Assembly: GCF_002799245.1 (NCBI RefSeq)
Contig: NZ_NEQV01000001.1
Coordinates: 1,109,000-1,172,999 of the forward strand
Direction: 5' to 3'
Source of the DNA: Stenotrophomonas maltophilia
GTDB lineage: Bacteria > Pseudomonadota > Gammaproteobacteria > Xanthomonadales > Xanthomonadaceae
Length of the DNA: 64,000 bases
The notes under the pieces were generated by a model. It saw only the letters and a list, made by a program, of their open reading frames with translations, did not search any database and had not been told where the DNA came from. The translations under genes were made by a program, and so were the position numbers. Position 1 is the stretch's first letter. Each line of letters begins with the position of its first letter. Positions 51,016-59,762 of the stretch are shown one piece after another.

Positions 51016-52386
51016 CTACCCGGTCCTGCGGCGCGCCCAATAGCCCACGCCCAGCAGCACGAACCACGCCGGGCTGGCAATCAGCGCCTGGCGGGTGTCG
51101 CCCTGCAGGCTCAGCAGCACCAGCACGGCAGCGAAGAACACCAGGCAGGCCCAGCACATGGCAACGCCGCCGGGCATCTTGAAGATCGATGCAGCATGGC
51201 GCTCCGGGTAGCGGCGGCGATAGGCCATGTAGGCCACCAGGATCAGCGACCAGACGAAGATGAACAGCACCGTCGCCAGCGTCGTCACCAGGGTGAAGGC
51301 GGTCACCAGGTTGGGAATCAGGTAGATCAGCAGCGTGCCGCCCAGCAGGCACAGGCACGAGAACAGCAGCCCGCGGGCCGGCACTGCGGCGCGCGACAGT
51401 TTCGACAGCCCGCGCGGGGCGTGGCCCTCTTCGGCCAGGCCGTACAGCATGCGACTGGTGGAGAAGATGCCGCTGTTGGCCGAGGACGTCGCCGAGGTCA
51501 GCACCACGAAGTTGATCAGGCTGGCGGCGGCCGGAATGCCGGCCAGCACGAACAGCTGCACGAACGGGCTCTTGTCTGGCACCACCTGGCGCCATGGGGT
51601 GACCGCCATGATCGCGATCAGCGCCAGCACGTAGAAGATGATGATGCGCACCGGGATCGAGTTGATCGCCTTGGGCAGGTTGCGTTCGGGGTCAGCGGTT
51701 TCGGCGGCAGTTGTGCCGACCAGTTCGATGCCGACGAAGGCGAACACCGCAATCTGGAACCCGGCGAAGAAGCCGACCAGGCCCATCGGGAACATGCCAC
51801 CGTCATTCCACAGGTTCGACAGCGACGCCGTGTGGCCACTGGGTGAGGTGAAGCCCCAGGCCACCAGCCCGGCACCGGTGATGATCAGCGCGCAGATCGC
51901 CACGATCTTGATCAGCGCGAACCAGAACTCCATTTCACCGAACAGCTTCACCGTCACCAGGTTCAACGCCAGCAGCAGCATCACGCAGGCCAGCGCCGGT
52001 TTCCAGGCTTCAAGCCCGGGAAACCAGAACTGTGCGTAGGCGGCGATTGCGATCACGTCGGCAATGGCGGTGACGATCCAGCAGAACCAGTAGGTCCATC
52101 CGCAGAAGAACCCGGCCCAGGGGCCGAGCAGGTCGGTGGAGAAATCGATGAAGGATTTGTACTGCAGGTTGGACAGCAGCAGCTCGCCCATCGCGCGCAT
52201 CACGAAGAACAGCATCGCGCCGATGATCAGGTAGACAAAGACGATGGAGGGACCGGCCAGGCTGATGGTCTTGCCCGACCCCATGAACAGGCCGGTGCCG
52301 ATGGCACCGCCAATGGCGATCAGTTGCAGGTGGCGGTTGGACAGGCTGCGGCGCAGGTGCTCGGGGGGCGTTGCGGGCTCGGTCAT
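51016..52386 (-). CDS. cycA: D-serine/D-alanine/glycine:proton symporter
   Basis: A 456-residue APC-superfamily permease with twelve predicted helices. The start HLQLIAIGGAIGTGLFMGSG is the family's substrate-binding helix 1. YKSFIDFSTDLLGPWAGFFC, GWTYWFCWIVTAIADVIAIA and the late TSATSSANSGIFSTSRMLYG match CycA closely. Uptake of D-alanine would feed DadA and DadX, encoded 36 kb away in this window. The start MTEPATPPEHLRRSL is preferred to the longer frame. It is divergent from the CSS-EAL gene. Confidence 0.92.
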   Translation of the reverse strand: MTEPATPPEHLRRSLSNRHLQLIAIGGAIGTGLFMGSGKTISLAGPSIVFVYLIIGAMLFFVMRAMGELLLSNLQYKSFIDFSTDLLGPWAGFFCGWTYWFCWIVTAIADVIAIAAYAQFWFPGLEAWKPALACVMLLLALNLVTVKLFGEMEFWFALIKIVAICALIITGAGLVAWGFTSPSGHTASLSNLWNDGGMFPMGLVGFFAGFQIAVFAFVGIELVGTTAAETADPERNLPKAINSIPVRIIIFYVLALIAIMAVTPWRQVVPDKSPFVQLFVLAGIPAAASLINFVVLTSATSSANSGIFSTSRMLYGLAEEGHAPRGLSKLSRAAVPARGLLFSCLCLLGGTLLIYLIPNLVTAFTLVTTLATVLFIFVWSLILVAYMAYRRRYPERHAASIFKMPGGVAMCWACLVFFAAVLVLLSLQGDTRQALIASPAWFVLLGVGYWARRRTG

Positions 52387-52617
52387 GGGCGCGGGCAAAT
52401 GGGGCGGGCGAAGCGTTCGACGGTAGTCCTCCGCGGCGCCGAGCGCCAGCACCAGGCAGCCCCATTACGTCAAAGAAGGCCGCTTTCACCACAATGTGAC
52501 CGAATACCGATTTGATCCCATTCCGCCCAGCCCGGCGCCATGCTCAGATAGCCGCACCTGCCCAAGCTCCGGCCCTACCATGCGCCCTGCCCCGCCCGCC
52601 CCGCTGGAGCCCCGGCC

Positions 52618-54234
52618 ATGAGCCGCCTGCGCGTCATCATCGGAGGCACCGCGCTGGCCCTGCTGGCCGCTGCGGTGCCGATCGCCGTCATGGCCTACGC
52701 CACCTGGGACCGTGCGATCAGCGTCGAACAGCAGCGCCTGCGCGACATCGCCGATCGCGCCCTGCGCCGCTCCGACCAGTCCTACCAGGACGCGTTGGCG
52801 GCGCTGAAATCGGCCGAGGCCGGTGGCTTCGTCCCCTGCAGTTCCGAGCACATCCGGCGCATGCAGACGCTGGTGATGACCACCCCATCGATCGACCAGA
52901 TCGGCTACTTCAAGGACGGCAAGCTGCGCTGCACCTCCTGGGGCCCTTTCCTGTCCGATGTGGATCAGCCTACGCCGGACCACGTCACCAGCGACGGCGC
53001 GGGCATCGCGGTGGATGTGCGCCCGGAAGCCAGCGGGCGTCGCCAGGCGCTGGCGATCCTGTATGGGTCCTACGACGCACTGATGGATCCACGCCGCTTC
53101 GTCGATGTCATCGCCGACCCGAATGTGCGGCTGGCGCTGGCCAGCCCCGATGGGCGCCTGCTGGCCAAACAGCCGGGCCTGGATCAGGACCTGCTGCAGG
53201 CACTGCTGCGTGACCCCGGCCACGGCCTGGATCACGCCACGCTGTTCGCCGCCGCGCGCAACGAGGAATGGCTGGCCATCGCCACCAGACCGCGCACCGC
53301 GCTGGCCGCGACCTTCCGCCAACAGGCATGGCTGTACGTGCCGGTAGGACTGCTGCTGGCCGCTGCCGGGGCCGGCCTGGTGATCTGGCTGTCGCGGCGC
53401 CGCCTGTCGCTGCGCGGTGAACTGGCCACCGCCATCCGCCGCCGCGAGCTGTACCTGCATTACCAGCCCATCATCGAACTGGACACCGGCATCTGCGTCG
53501 GCGCCGAGGCACTGGTGCGCTGGCAACGCCCGGATGGCACCCAGGTGCGGCCGGACCTGTTCATTCCGATGGCCGAAGAGGCCGGCATGATCGCCGACGT
53601 CACCGACCTGGTGATCGAGAACGTGGTGCGCGACATGCGCGAGCTGCTGGTAGCCGATCGCAGCGCGCACATCGCGATCAACCTCGCCGCCGAAGATATC
53701 AGCAGCGGCCGCGCCCTGAAGATGATTTCCACGCACATGGCCGGCAGCGGCATCCTGCCGCAGCAGATCTGGATGGAAGCCACCGAACGCGGCTTCCTCG
53801 ATCTGGACCGCGCGCGCACCATGCTCGCCGCCGCCCGCCGCGCCGGCCACAGCGTGGCCATCGATGATTTCGGCGTTGGCTTCTCCAGCCTGCAATACCT
53901 GGAGCAGCTACCACTGGATGCGCTGAAGATCGACAAATCGTTCATCGATGCGATCGGCACCGAAAGCGCCACCAGCCCGGTCACGCCGCACATCATCGAC
54001 ATGGCCAAGGAGCTGGGCCTGTGGGTGGTGGCCGAAGGCGTGGAAACCGAAGCACAGCTGGCCTACCTGCACAGCCGGCATGTGGAATTCGGCCAGGGCT
54101 GGCTGTTTTCGCGGCCACTGCCGCGCGATGAATTCATCGCCTTCCACCACAAGCGGCAGCAGCAGTACGGGGCTGCACGCGAGCACATGCAGAACCCGCG
54201 CAGCGTGCCCATCGAGCAGGTGCCACTGGAATAG
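52618..54234 (+). CDS. CSS-motif cyclic-di-GMP phosphodiesterase (PdeC-like)
   Basis: A 538-residue inner-membrane protein. The first helix (RVIIGGTALALLAAAVPIAV) is followed by a periplasmic CSS domain with PCSSEHIRRMQ (Cys74) and a second cysteine in KLRCTSWG. A second helix (LYVPVGLLLAAAGAGLVIWL) leads to a cytoplasmic EAL domain: ICVGAEALVRWQRPDG, WMEATERGFLD, AIDDFGVGFSSLQYLEQ and LKIDKSFIDAI. In E. coli PdeC the redox state of the two cysteines controls activity, and that may hold here. Length matches (528). Confidence 0.93.
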   Translation: MSRLRVIIGGTALALLAAAVPIAVMAYATWDRAISVEQQRLRDIADRALRRSDQSYQDALAALKSAEAGGFVPCSSEHIRRMQTLVMTTPSIDQIGYFKDGKLRCTSWGPFLSDVDQPTPDHVTSDGAGIAVDVRPEASGRRQALAILYGSYDALMDPRRFVDVIADPNVRLALASPDGRLLAKQPGLDQDLLQALLRDPGHGLDHATLFAAARNEEWLAIATRPRTALAATFRQQAWLYVPVGLLLAAAGAGLVIWLSRRRLSLRGELATAIRRRELYLHYQPIIELDTGICVGAEALVRWQRPDGTQVRPDLFIPMAEEAGMIADVTDLVIENVVRDMRELLVADRSAHIAINLAAEDISSGRALKMISTHMAGSGILPQQIWMEATERGFLDLDRARTMLAAARRAGHSVAIDDFGVGFSSLQYLEQLPLDALKIDKSFIDAIGTESATSPVTPHIIDMAKELGLWVVAEGVETEAQLAYLHSRHVEFGQGWLFSRPLPRDEFIAFHHKRQQQYGAAREHMQNPRSVPIEQVPLE

Positions 54235-54297
54235 TGGCAAACGGAGGTCGCCTCGCCCCGGCAGATCGGCGCCCTGCGTCGATGGGATGCACCCCGG

Positions 54298-54322
54298 TAG
54301 TGCCGGCCGCTGGCCGGCACCG
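54298..54322. repeat. single SMAG element, GTAGTGCCGGCC type
   Basis: GTAGTGCCGGCCGCTGGCCG starts at 54298, between the convergent phosphodiesterase and MFS genes. Confidence 0.85.
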
Positions 54323-54341
54323 CGTCATCATTGATCGGCGC

Positions 54342-55526
54342 CTACACCCACGCCTTCGGCCGTGCCAGCAGCCACGCTGCGGTCACCACCAGCAACAGCA
54401 ACGGCAGCCATCCCAGCTGGCTTGGGCCGCTGGCCTGCAGCAGCACACCACCGGCCACGCCACCGGCGGCGATGGCCAGATTCCAGCCGGTCACCAGCAT
54501 CGACTGCGCCAGATCCGCAGCGGCCCCGGCGCGCCGTGCCAATGCGGTCTGGAACAGGGTCGGCACCGCGCCGAACGCCACGCCCCACACGAGGGTGGCC
54601 AGCAGCAGTGCGCTGGCCACGCCCGGCCATACCAGCAAGGCCAGCACCGGCACGATGAAGCCGATCACCGCCGCCCACACCAGGGCGTGCAGGTGGCGAT
54701 CCACGCCCCAGCCGGCAATCCCGATGCCGGCAATGGCCGCCACGCCGAACGCAAGCAGCAGCCGGTCCAGCCAGGCACCGGCACCCGCATCGATCGCCAG
54801 CGGCTCGATGTACGTGTACAGCACGTTGTGCGCCAGCACGTACAGCACCATCACCAGCAGCGCACTGCGCACACCGGGCATGCGCCATACCGTGGCCAGC
54901 GAGGTGCGCTGCCCGGTACCGGCGGCCGGCAATGCAGGCAAGGCCCAGCGCGCGTAGCCCAGCAGCACCACGCCCAGCACGCTCATCAACGCGAACGCCC
55001 AGCGCCAGCCGATCTGCTGGCCGAGCAGCGTGCCGGCCGGCACCCCCAGCGACAGCGCCAGCGGTGAACCGACCATCGCCACCGCGATGGCCCGCCCCTG
55101 CAGCGATGGCACCACCATGCGCGCCGCGTAGCCGGCCACCAGCGACCACAGCAGGCCACCGCTCACGCCGGCCAGGAAGCGCGCAGCGAGGATCAGCGCA
55201 TAACTGCTGCTCAGCGCGGTCAGCGTGTTGACCACCACGAAGCCGGCAATGGCGGCCAGCAGCAACGGGCGCCGCGGCAGGCGCTGGGTCAACGCGGTCA
55301 TCGGCAATGCGGCCATCACCGAGCCCATTGCATACACGCTCACCAGCTGGCCCACCGCCGCATCACTCACGCCCAGGCTTTCGCCCATCGGCCGCAGCAC
55401 GCCGGCCGGCAGGGTCTCGGTCAGCAGGGTGATGAAACCGCCACCGGCCAAGGCCAGCAGGCCCGCCCACGGCAAGCGCGTGGCGTCACCGGCCGGGCTG
55501 GCCGCATCAACGGCATGGCCGCTCAT
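54342..55526 (-). CDS. MFS drug-efflux-type transporter (DHA1, AraJ-like)
   Basis: A 394-residue inner-membrane protein with twelve helices. Blocks include GFITLLTETLPAGVLRPMGE (helix 1), MTALTQRLPRRPLLLAAIAG (loop 2-3 signature) and RFLAGVSGGLLWSLVAGYAA with RMVVPSLQGRAIAVAMVG. It resembles AraJ/YdhP-type exporters for sugars, purines or drugs. The start overlaps the stop of the upstream serine hydrolase gene as ATGA, so they are coupled. The divergent LysR gene at 56930 is the likely regulator of both. Confidence 0.92.
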   Translation of the reverse strand: MSGHAVDAASPAGDATRLPWAGLLALAGGGFITLLTETLPAGVLRPMGESLGVSDAAVGQLVSVYAMGSVMAALPMTALTQRLPRRPLLLAAIAGFVVVNTLTALSSSYALILAARFLAGVSGGLLWSLVAGYAARMVVPSLQGRAIAVAMVGSPLALSLGVPAGTLLGQQIGWRWAFALMSVLGVVLLGYARWALPALPAAGTGQRTSLATVWRMPGVRSALLVMVLYVLAHNVLYTYIEPLAIDAGAGAWLDRLLLAFGVAAIAGIGIAGWGVDRHLHALVWAAVIGFIVPVLALLVWPGVASALLLATLVWGVAFGAVPTLFQTALARRAGAAADLAQSMLVTGWNLAIAAGGVAGGVLLQASGPSQLGWLPLLLLVVTAAWLLARPKAWV

Positions 55527-56701
55527 CGCGTGGCCTCCAGGTCGGCATAGACCGCATCGCGCAGGTCATCGACAAAGGCACCATGCATGCCTTCGTACAG
55601 CGTGTTGGTCAGCGCCACCACGCTCAGCCCACGCGCCGGATCAACGAACCAGCTGTGCCCGTAAGCACCACCCCAGCGCCACGTGCCTTCGCGCTGCGGT
55701 GTGCCGCTGGCGGCGGCGTCGCGCAGCACCGCAAAGCCCAGTCCGAAGCCCCAGCCGGCCGGTTCCGGCGGCCCCTGCTCGCCCACCTGCGCGGTGGCCA
55801 TCTCCACCGCCAGCGCGGGCGGCAACAGGCGCGAAGACGGCACATCGCGCAAGGCCTCCAGTACCGCCATCACCTCATCGGCAGTACCGACCAGGCCGGC
55901 ACCGGCCGAAGCGAAGTGGCGGGCGTCGGTGGCGCGCGCAAGACTGTACGTGATGCCCACCGTTCCCTCGAACGGCGCGACCACTTCCCCTTCCTGCAGG
56001 CGATGCGGCTGCGGTGCGTCGCTCACATAGGGCGTGGCCAAGCGTGCGGCATCGCGTGTGGCGAACGCGGTATCACGCAGGCCCAGGGGGGCGGCCAGCA
56101 AGCGCTTGAACAGCGCCTGCAGCGGTTCACCGGTCGCCGCTTCGGCCACCGCACCGGCCACATCCACGCCCAACGAGTACAGCCATTGGCTGCCCGGCTC
56201 GAACAGCAGCGGGGCCTGCGCGATGCGGCGCACGTTCTCGGCCAGCGAGAGCGGGTCCGCGTCCAGGCCATCGCTGACCCCAGCGCGCGCATAGGGGCCA
56301 TCTGCATCGGCCTCCAGGAAACGGTAGCCCAGCCCGCTGCTGTGGCTGAGCAGCTGGCGCAGGCTGATCGGCGGCGTGCGGCCATCGGCCAGCGCCGGGC
56401 GGAAATCCGGCAGCCAGCGCTGCACCGGCGCATCGAGGTCGAGCACGCCTTCGGCCACCAAGCGCAGGATCACCGTGGCCAGCAGCGGCTTGCTGACCGA
56501 TGACAGCCGGAACAGCTGGTCGCGCTGCATCGGCGTGGCCGACTCGCGATCAGCCAGCCCGGTCGCGCTGGCATGGCGCAGCACGCCGTGCTCGCGCACC
56601 AGCACCACCGCACCGACCAGGCGCAGCGGGTGGACCTGCTGCAGCAGCCGCTGCAGCGAAGGCAGCGTCGGTGCCGGTTCGAGGGAAAGAGCGGCATTCA
56701 T
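55523..56701 (-). CDS. serine hydrolase of the class C beta-lactamase/esterase family
   Basis: A 392-residue protein. The SxxK motif is FRLSSVSKPLLATVI (Ser68, Lys71) and the second motif is the Tyr in QWLYSLGVDVAGAV. The third motif area is WGGAYGHSWFVDPARGLSVV, with His in place of the Lys of KTG, as in EstB-type esterases. No signal peptide is seen, so this is probably a cytoplasmic esterase or transacylase rather than a secreted beta-lactamase. It is coupled to the MFS exporter and divergent from a LysR gene. Confidence 0.9.
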   Translation of the reverse strand: MNAALSLEPAPTLPSLQRLLQQVHPLRLVGAVVLVREHGVLRHASATGLADRESATPMQRDQLFRLSSVSKPLLATVILRLVAEGVLDLDAPVQRWLPDFRPALADGRTPPISLRQLLSHSSGLGYRFLEADADGPYARAGVSDGLDADPLSLAENVRRIAQAPLLFEPGSQWLYSLGVDVAGAVAEAATGEPLQALFKRLLAAPLGLRDTAFATRDAARLATPYVSDAPQPHRLQEGEVVAPFEGTVGITYSLARATDARHFASAGAGLVGTADEVMAVLEALRDVPSSRLLPPALAVEMATAQVGEQGPPEPAGWGFGLGFAVLRDAAASGTPQREGTWRWGGAYGHSWFVDPARGLSVVALTNTLYEGMHGAFVDDLRDAVYADLEATR

Positions 56702-56929
56702 CGCGGTGATCCGTGGGGAGAGGCCCGCCACGTTAGGCGGCACAGCACGGCGCAAAAAGCCGGTTGCCGCTCCGGGCATCATGGACCGTGCAGTCCGCAA
56801 TCGGCATCATGGCCGGAACTGCAAGGCCGCAACGGTCGGCACTCCGTCCCGCACCACAGTGTTGCGGTGCCGGCACCGCCCGCCGCGGTCATGCGCCCCC
56901 ACCCTGCCGTTTTCATTGCCCGTACGCCC
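56702..56929. promoter_or_regulatory. divergent promoter region, serine hydrolase/LysR
   Basis: This 228-bp gap has a direct repeat GGCATCATGG (56775 and 56803) and, between the copies, a dyad GGAC-N6-GTCC (56783-56796). Either could be part of a LysR binding region, and this is only positional inference. Confidence 0.35.
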
Positions 56930-57829
56930 ATGTCAGTCCTGGACAACCTCGCCAACCTGCAGACCTTCGTCCACGCCGCCGACACCCGCAGCTTCGTCGA
57001 GACCGGGCGCCTGCAAGGCATCTCCGCCTCGGCCGCCGGCAAATGCGTTGCCCGGCTGGAGCACGTACTGGGCGTGCGCCTGTTCCACCGCAGCACGCGC
57101 AGCATCACCCTCACCGCCGAGGGCCAGCTGTTCCTGGCGCGCTGCCGGCGCATCCTCGACGAGCGCGATGCGGCGCGCACCGAGCTTGCACAGCCACACG
57201 CCACGCCCCGCGGCACGCTGCGCATCGGCCTGCCGCTGGTGGGCGACCTCACCCTGCCGTTGATGGCCGAGTTCATGGCCGCGTATCCGGACATCCGCCT
57301 CGACCTTGATTTCAGCGATCGCCTGGTCGATGTCATCGAGGAAGGTTTCGATGCCGTGCTGCGCGTCGGCGAGCCCAGCGACTCGCGCATGAACGCACGG
57401 CGCCTGGGCGTGTTCCCGCGCCGCATCGTCGCCTCGCCGGCTTACCTGCAGCGCCGCGGCATTCCGCGCACGCCGGCGGAACTGATGCAGCACACGCTGC
57501 TGCACTACCGTTTCCCCAGCACCGGCAAGCTGGAACTGTGGCCGATCCACTGGCCCGACCATGAAACACCGCAGGAACTGCCGGTGCACATGGTGGCCAA
57601 CACCATCGAAGCGCGGGTGGCCCTGGCGCTGCGCGATATCGGCCTGGCCTTCGTGCCGGTGCACTCGGTGCGCGATGCGCTGGCAGACGGTCGCCTGCTC
57701 ACCGTGCTGGACGAGCACGTGCATTCCTGCGGCATCTTCCATCTGCTGTGGCCCTCGGGCCGCCACGTACTGCCCAAGCTGCGGGTGTTCATCGACTTCG
57801 TCAGCGCCCGCCTGGAAACCGTGCCGTAA
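56930..57829 (+). CDS. LysR-family transcriptional regulator
   Basis: A 299-residue regulator with HTH (LANLQTFVHAADTRSFVETG, then RLQGISASAAGKCVARLEHV) and an effector domain from RGTLRIGLPLVGDLTLPLMA. It resembles the DmlR/CrgA group. Divergence from the serine hydrolase-MFS operon suggests control of that pair, for example in response to an exported compound. The ATG at 56930 starts just before the HTH. Confidence 0.92.
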   Translation: MSVLDNLANLQTFVHAADTRSFVETGRLQGISASAAGKCVARLEHVLGVRLFHRSTRSITLTAEGQLFLARCRRILDERDAARTELAQPHATPRGTLRIGLPLVGDLTLPLMAEFMAAYPDIRLDLDFSDRLVDVIEEGFDAVLRVGEPSDSRMNARRLGVFPRRIVASPAYLQRRGIPRTPAELMQHTLLHYRFPSTGKLELWPIHWPDHETPQELPVHMVANTIEARVALALRDIGLAFVPVHSVRDALADGRLLTVLDEHVHSCGIFHLLWPSGRHVLPKLRVFIDFVSARLETVP

Positions 57830-57832
57830 CCC

Positions 57833-57899
57833 GTAGATCCACGCCATGCGTGGATGCGTCTCGCGGCGAAAGACAGCCGGGCATGGGCCCGGCTCTACA
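57833..57899. repeat. two SMAG elements of different types
   Basis: GTAGATCCACGCCATGCGTG starts at 57833, and an inverted AGCCGGGCATGGGCCCGGCT-CTAC ends at 57899. They face each other downstream of the LysR gene. A stretch to 58058 upstream of the ABC-F gene has no other clear element. Confidence 0.85.
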
Positions 57900-58058
57900 G
57901 AGGCCATCAAACCATTCAGCCTGCGCCGCTATACTGGCCGCTCATTCCTCCCAGAGGCTCGCGACCAATGCGCCATTGATGCCGCCGTCTTCCCAACAGA
58001 CGGCCTGACTCTTCCCGCCCCTGCGCGCAGGGGAGAACCCGGCATCCATGGAGGTCGC

Positions 58059-59666
58059 ATGACCACACATTCCCTCACGCTCGATCGCGTGTCGTATCGG
58101 CTGGCCGACGGCCGCCCGCTGTTTTCCGATCTGTCGTTTTCCTTCGATCCGCTCACCACCGGCCTGGTCGGTGCCAATGGCATCGGCAAGAGCGTGCTCG
58201 CACGCCTGCTGGCCGGCCGGCTGTTGCCCGACAGCGGCCAGGTACGCGGCAGCGGCCGCGTGTTCCTGCTGCCGACACCGGGCTATCCACCGTCCGGCAC
58301 CGTGGGTGAGCTCGCCGGCGTCGGCGCAGAACTGGCGGCGCTGGCGCGCATCGAAGCGGGCAGCGTGGACGAGGCCGACTTCGCCTGCGTCGGTGAGCGT
58401 TGGGACCTGCGCGAGCGCCTGCAGCAGCAATGGCAGGCGCTGCGGCTGCCCGGCGATCTCGATCCTTCCCAACCCGCTGCGCGCCTCAGTGGCGGCCAGG
58501 CCATGCAGGTGGCGCTGTCCGGCGCCTGGGCCAGCGGCGCCGACTGGCTGATCCTGGACGAGCCCAGCAACCACCTCGATGCACGCCACCGCCAGCAGTT
58601 GTACGAACAGCTGCAACTGTGGCGCGGCGGACTGCTGGCGATCAGTCATGATCGCGAGCTGTTGGCACACATGCAGCAGATCGTCGAGCTCGACACGCGC
58701 GGTCTGCATCGCTATGGCGGACCCTGGCAGCACTACGCCGACGCGCGTGCCGCCGAACGCGAAGCGGCCGCGGCACAGCTCGACCACGCGCGCGCGCAGC
58801 ACCGGCAGCAGCAGCGCAGCGCGCGCGAGCAGCACGAACGCCAGCAGCAACGCCAGGCACGCGGCAATCGCGATGCGAAGCAGGCCAACCAGGCGCCCAT
58901 CCTGCTGGGCCGGCAGAAGCAGCGCGCCGAAGCCAGCCACGGTCGATCGCAGCAGATCCAGGCCGAGCGCCTGCAGGTCAGCGCCGACCAGCTGCGCGCA
59001 GCCGCATCGGCGGCGCACGCTGCGCCGGAACTGGCGCTGTTTGCCGGTGAAGGCGAACGTGGCAGCGCGCGCCTGCTGCAGGCAGAGTCGTTGGTGCTGC
59101 CACATGGCTGTGCTGCCCCGCTGCAGCTGGAGATCCGTCGCGGCCAGCGCATCGCCGTGGTCGGTGACAATGGCAGTGGCAAGTCCACGCTGCTGCGCGT
59201 GTTGGCCGGCCAGCTGCCTGCACGCAGTGGCACCGTGCAACGCCATGCACCACTGGCGCTGCTGGACCAGCAGCTGTTGGGGTTGTCCGGCGAGTGCAGC
59301 ATTCTCGACACCGTGCAGGCCGCCAACCCGGCGGCCGATGCTGGTGAACTGCGCACGCGGCTTGCCCTGCTCGGGCTGGATGCACAACGTATCCAGCGGG
59401 CAGCCCATGGCCTCAGCGATGGCGAACGCGTGAAGGGCGCGCTGGCCAGCGTCCTGTATGCCGATCCCGCGCCCCAGATGCTGCTGCTGGACGAGCCGGG
59501 CAACGCCCTGGATCTGGGCGCATTGCAGGCACTGGAGGAACTGCTTGCGGCCTGGCCGGGTGCCCTGATGATGGTCAGCCACGACCGGCATCTGCTGCAG
59601 GCGTTGCAGCCGACGCAGGTGTTGCAGGTCGGTGCCGATGGCTGGCAGTGGCGCGACGCCCTGTAG
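58059..59666 (+). CDS. ABC-F family ATPase
   Basis: A 535-residue cytoplasmic protein with two ABC domains and no membrane part. Domain 1 has GLVGANGIGKSVLARLLAGR, LSGGQAMQVALSGAW and WLILDEPSNHLDARHRQQLY. Domain 2 has VVGDNGSGKSTLLRVLAGQL, a degenerate signature LSDGERVKGAL and MLLLDEPGNALDLGALQALE. The linker is a long Gln/Arg/Ala coiled coil. Such proteins act on ribosomes, in translation or antibiotic protection. A GGAGGTCGC site precedes the ATG. The TAG stop is in an SMAG element. Confidence 0.92.
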   Translation: MTTHSLTLDRVSYRLADGRPLFSDLSFSFDPLTTGLVGANGIGKSVLARLLAGRLLPDSGQVRGSGRVFLLPTPGYPPSGTVGELAGVGAELAALARIEAGSVDEADFACVGERWDLRERLQQQWQALRLPGDLDPSQPAARLSGGQAMQVALSGAWASGADWLILDEPSNHLDARHRQQLYEQLQLWRGGLLAISHDRELLAHMQQIVELDTRGLHRYGGPWQHYADARAAEREAAAAQLDHARAQHRQQQRSAREQHERQQQRQARGNRDAKQANQAPILLGRQKQRAEASHGRSQQIQAERLQVSADQLRAAASAAHAAPELALFAGEGERGSARLLQAESLVLPHGCAAPLQLEIRRGQRIAVVGDNGSGKSTLLRVLAGQLPARSGTVQRHAPLALLDQQLLGLSGECSILDTVQAANPAADAGELRTRLALLGLDAQRIQRAAHGLSDGERVKGALASVLYADPAPQMLLLDEPGNALDLGALQALEELLAAWPGALMMVSHDRHLLQALQPTQVLQVGADGWQWRDAL

Positions 59667-59751
59667 AGCCGAGCCCACGCTCGGCTGCTGTAGATCCACG
59701 CCACGCGTGGATGCAATGATCCGACGGCCGAGCGTAGGCTCGGCTCTACAG
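59663..59751. repeat. three SMAG elements after the ABC-F gene
   Basis: GTAGAGCCGAGCCCACGCTC begins at 59663, its TAG being the ABC-F stop. It is followed by GTAGATCCACGCCACGCGTG and an inverted element ending GGCTCGGCTCTAC at 59751. They fill the convergent gap before the GTPase gene. Confidence 0.88.
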
Positions 59752-59762
59752 GTGCTGTCCGC

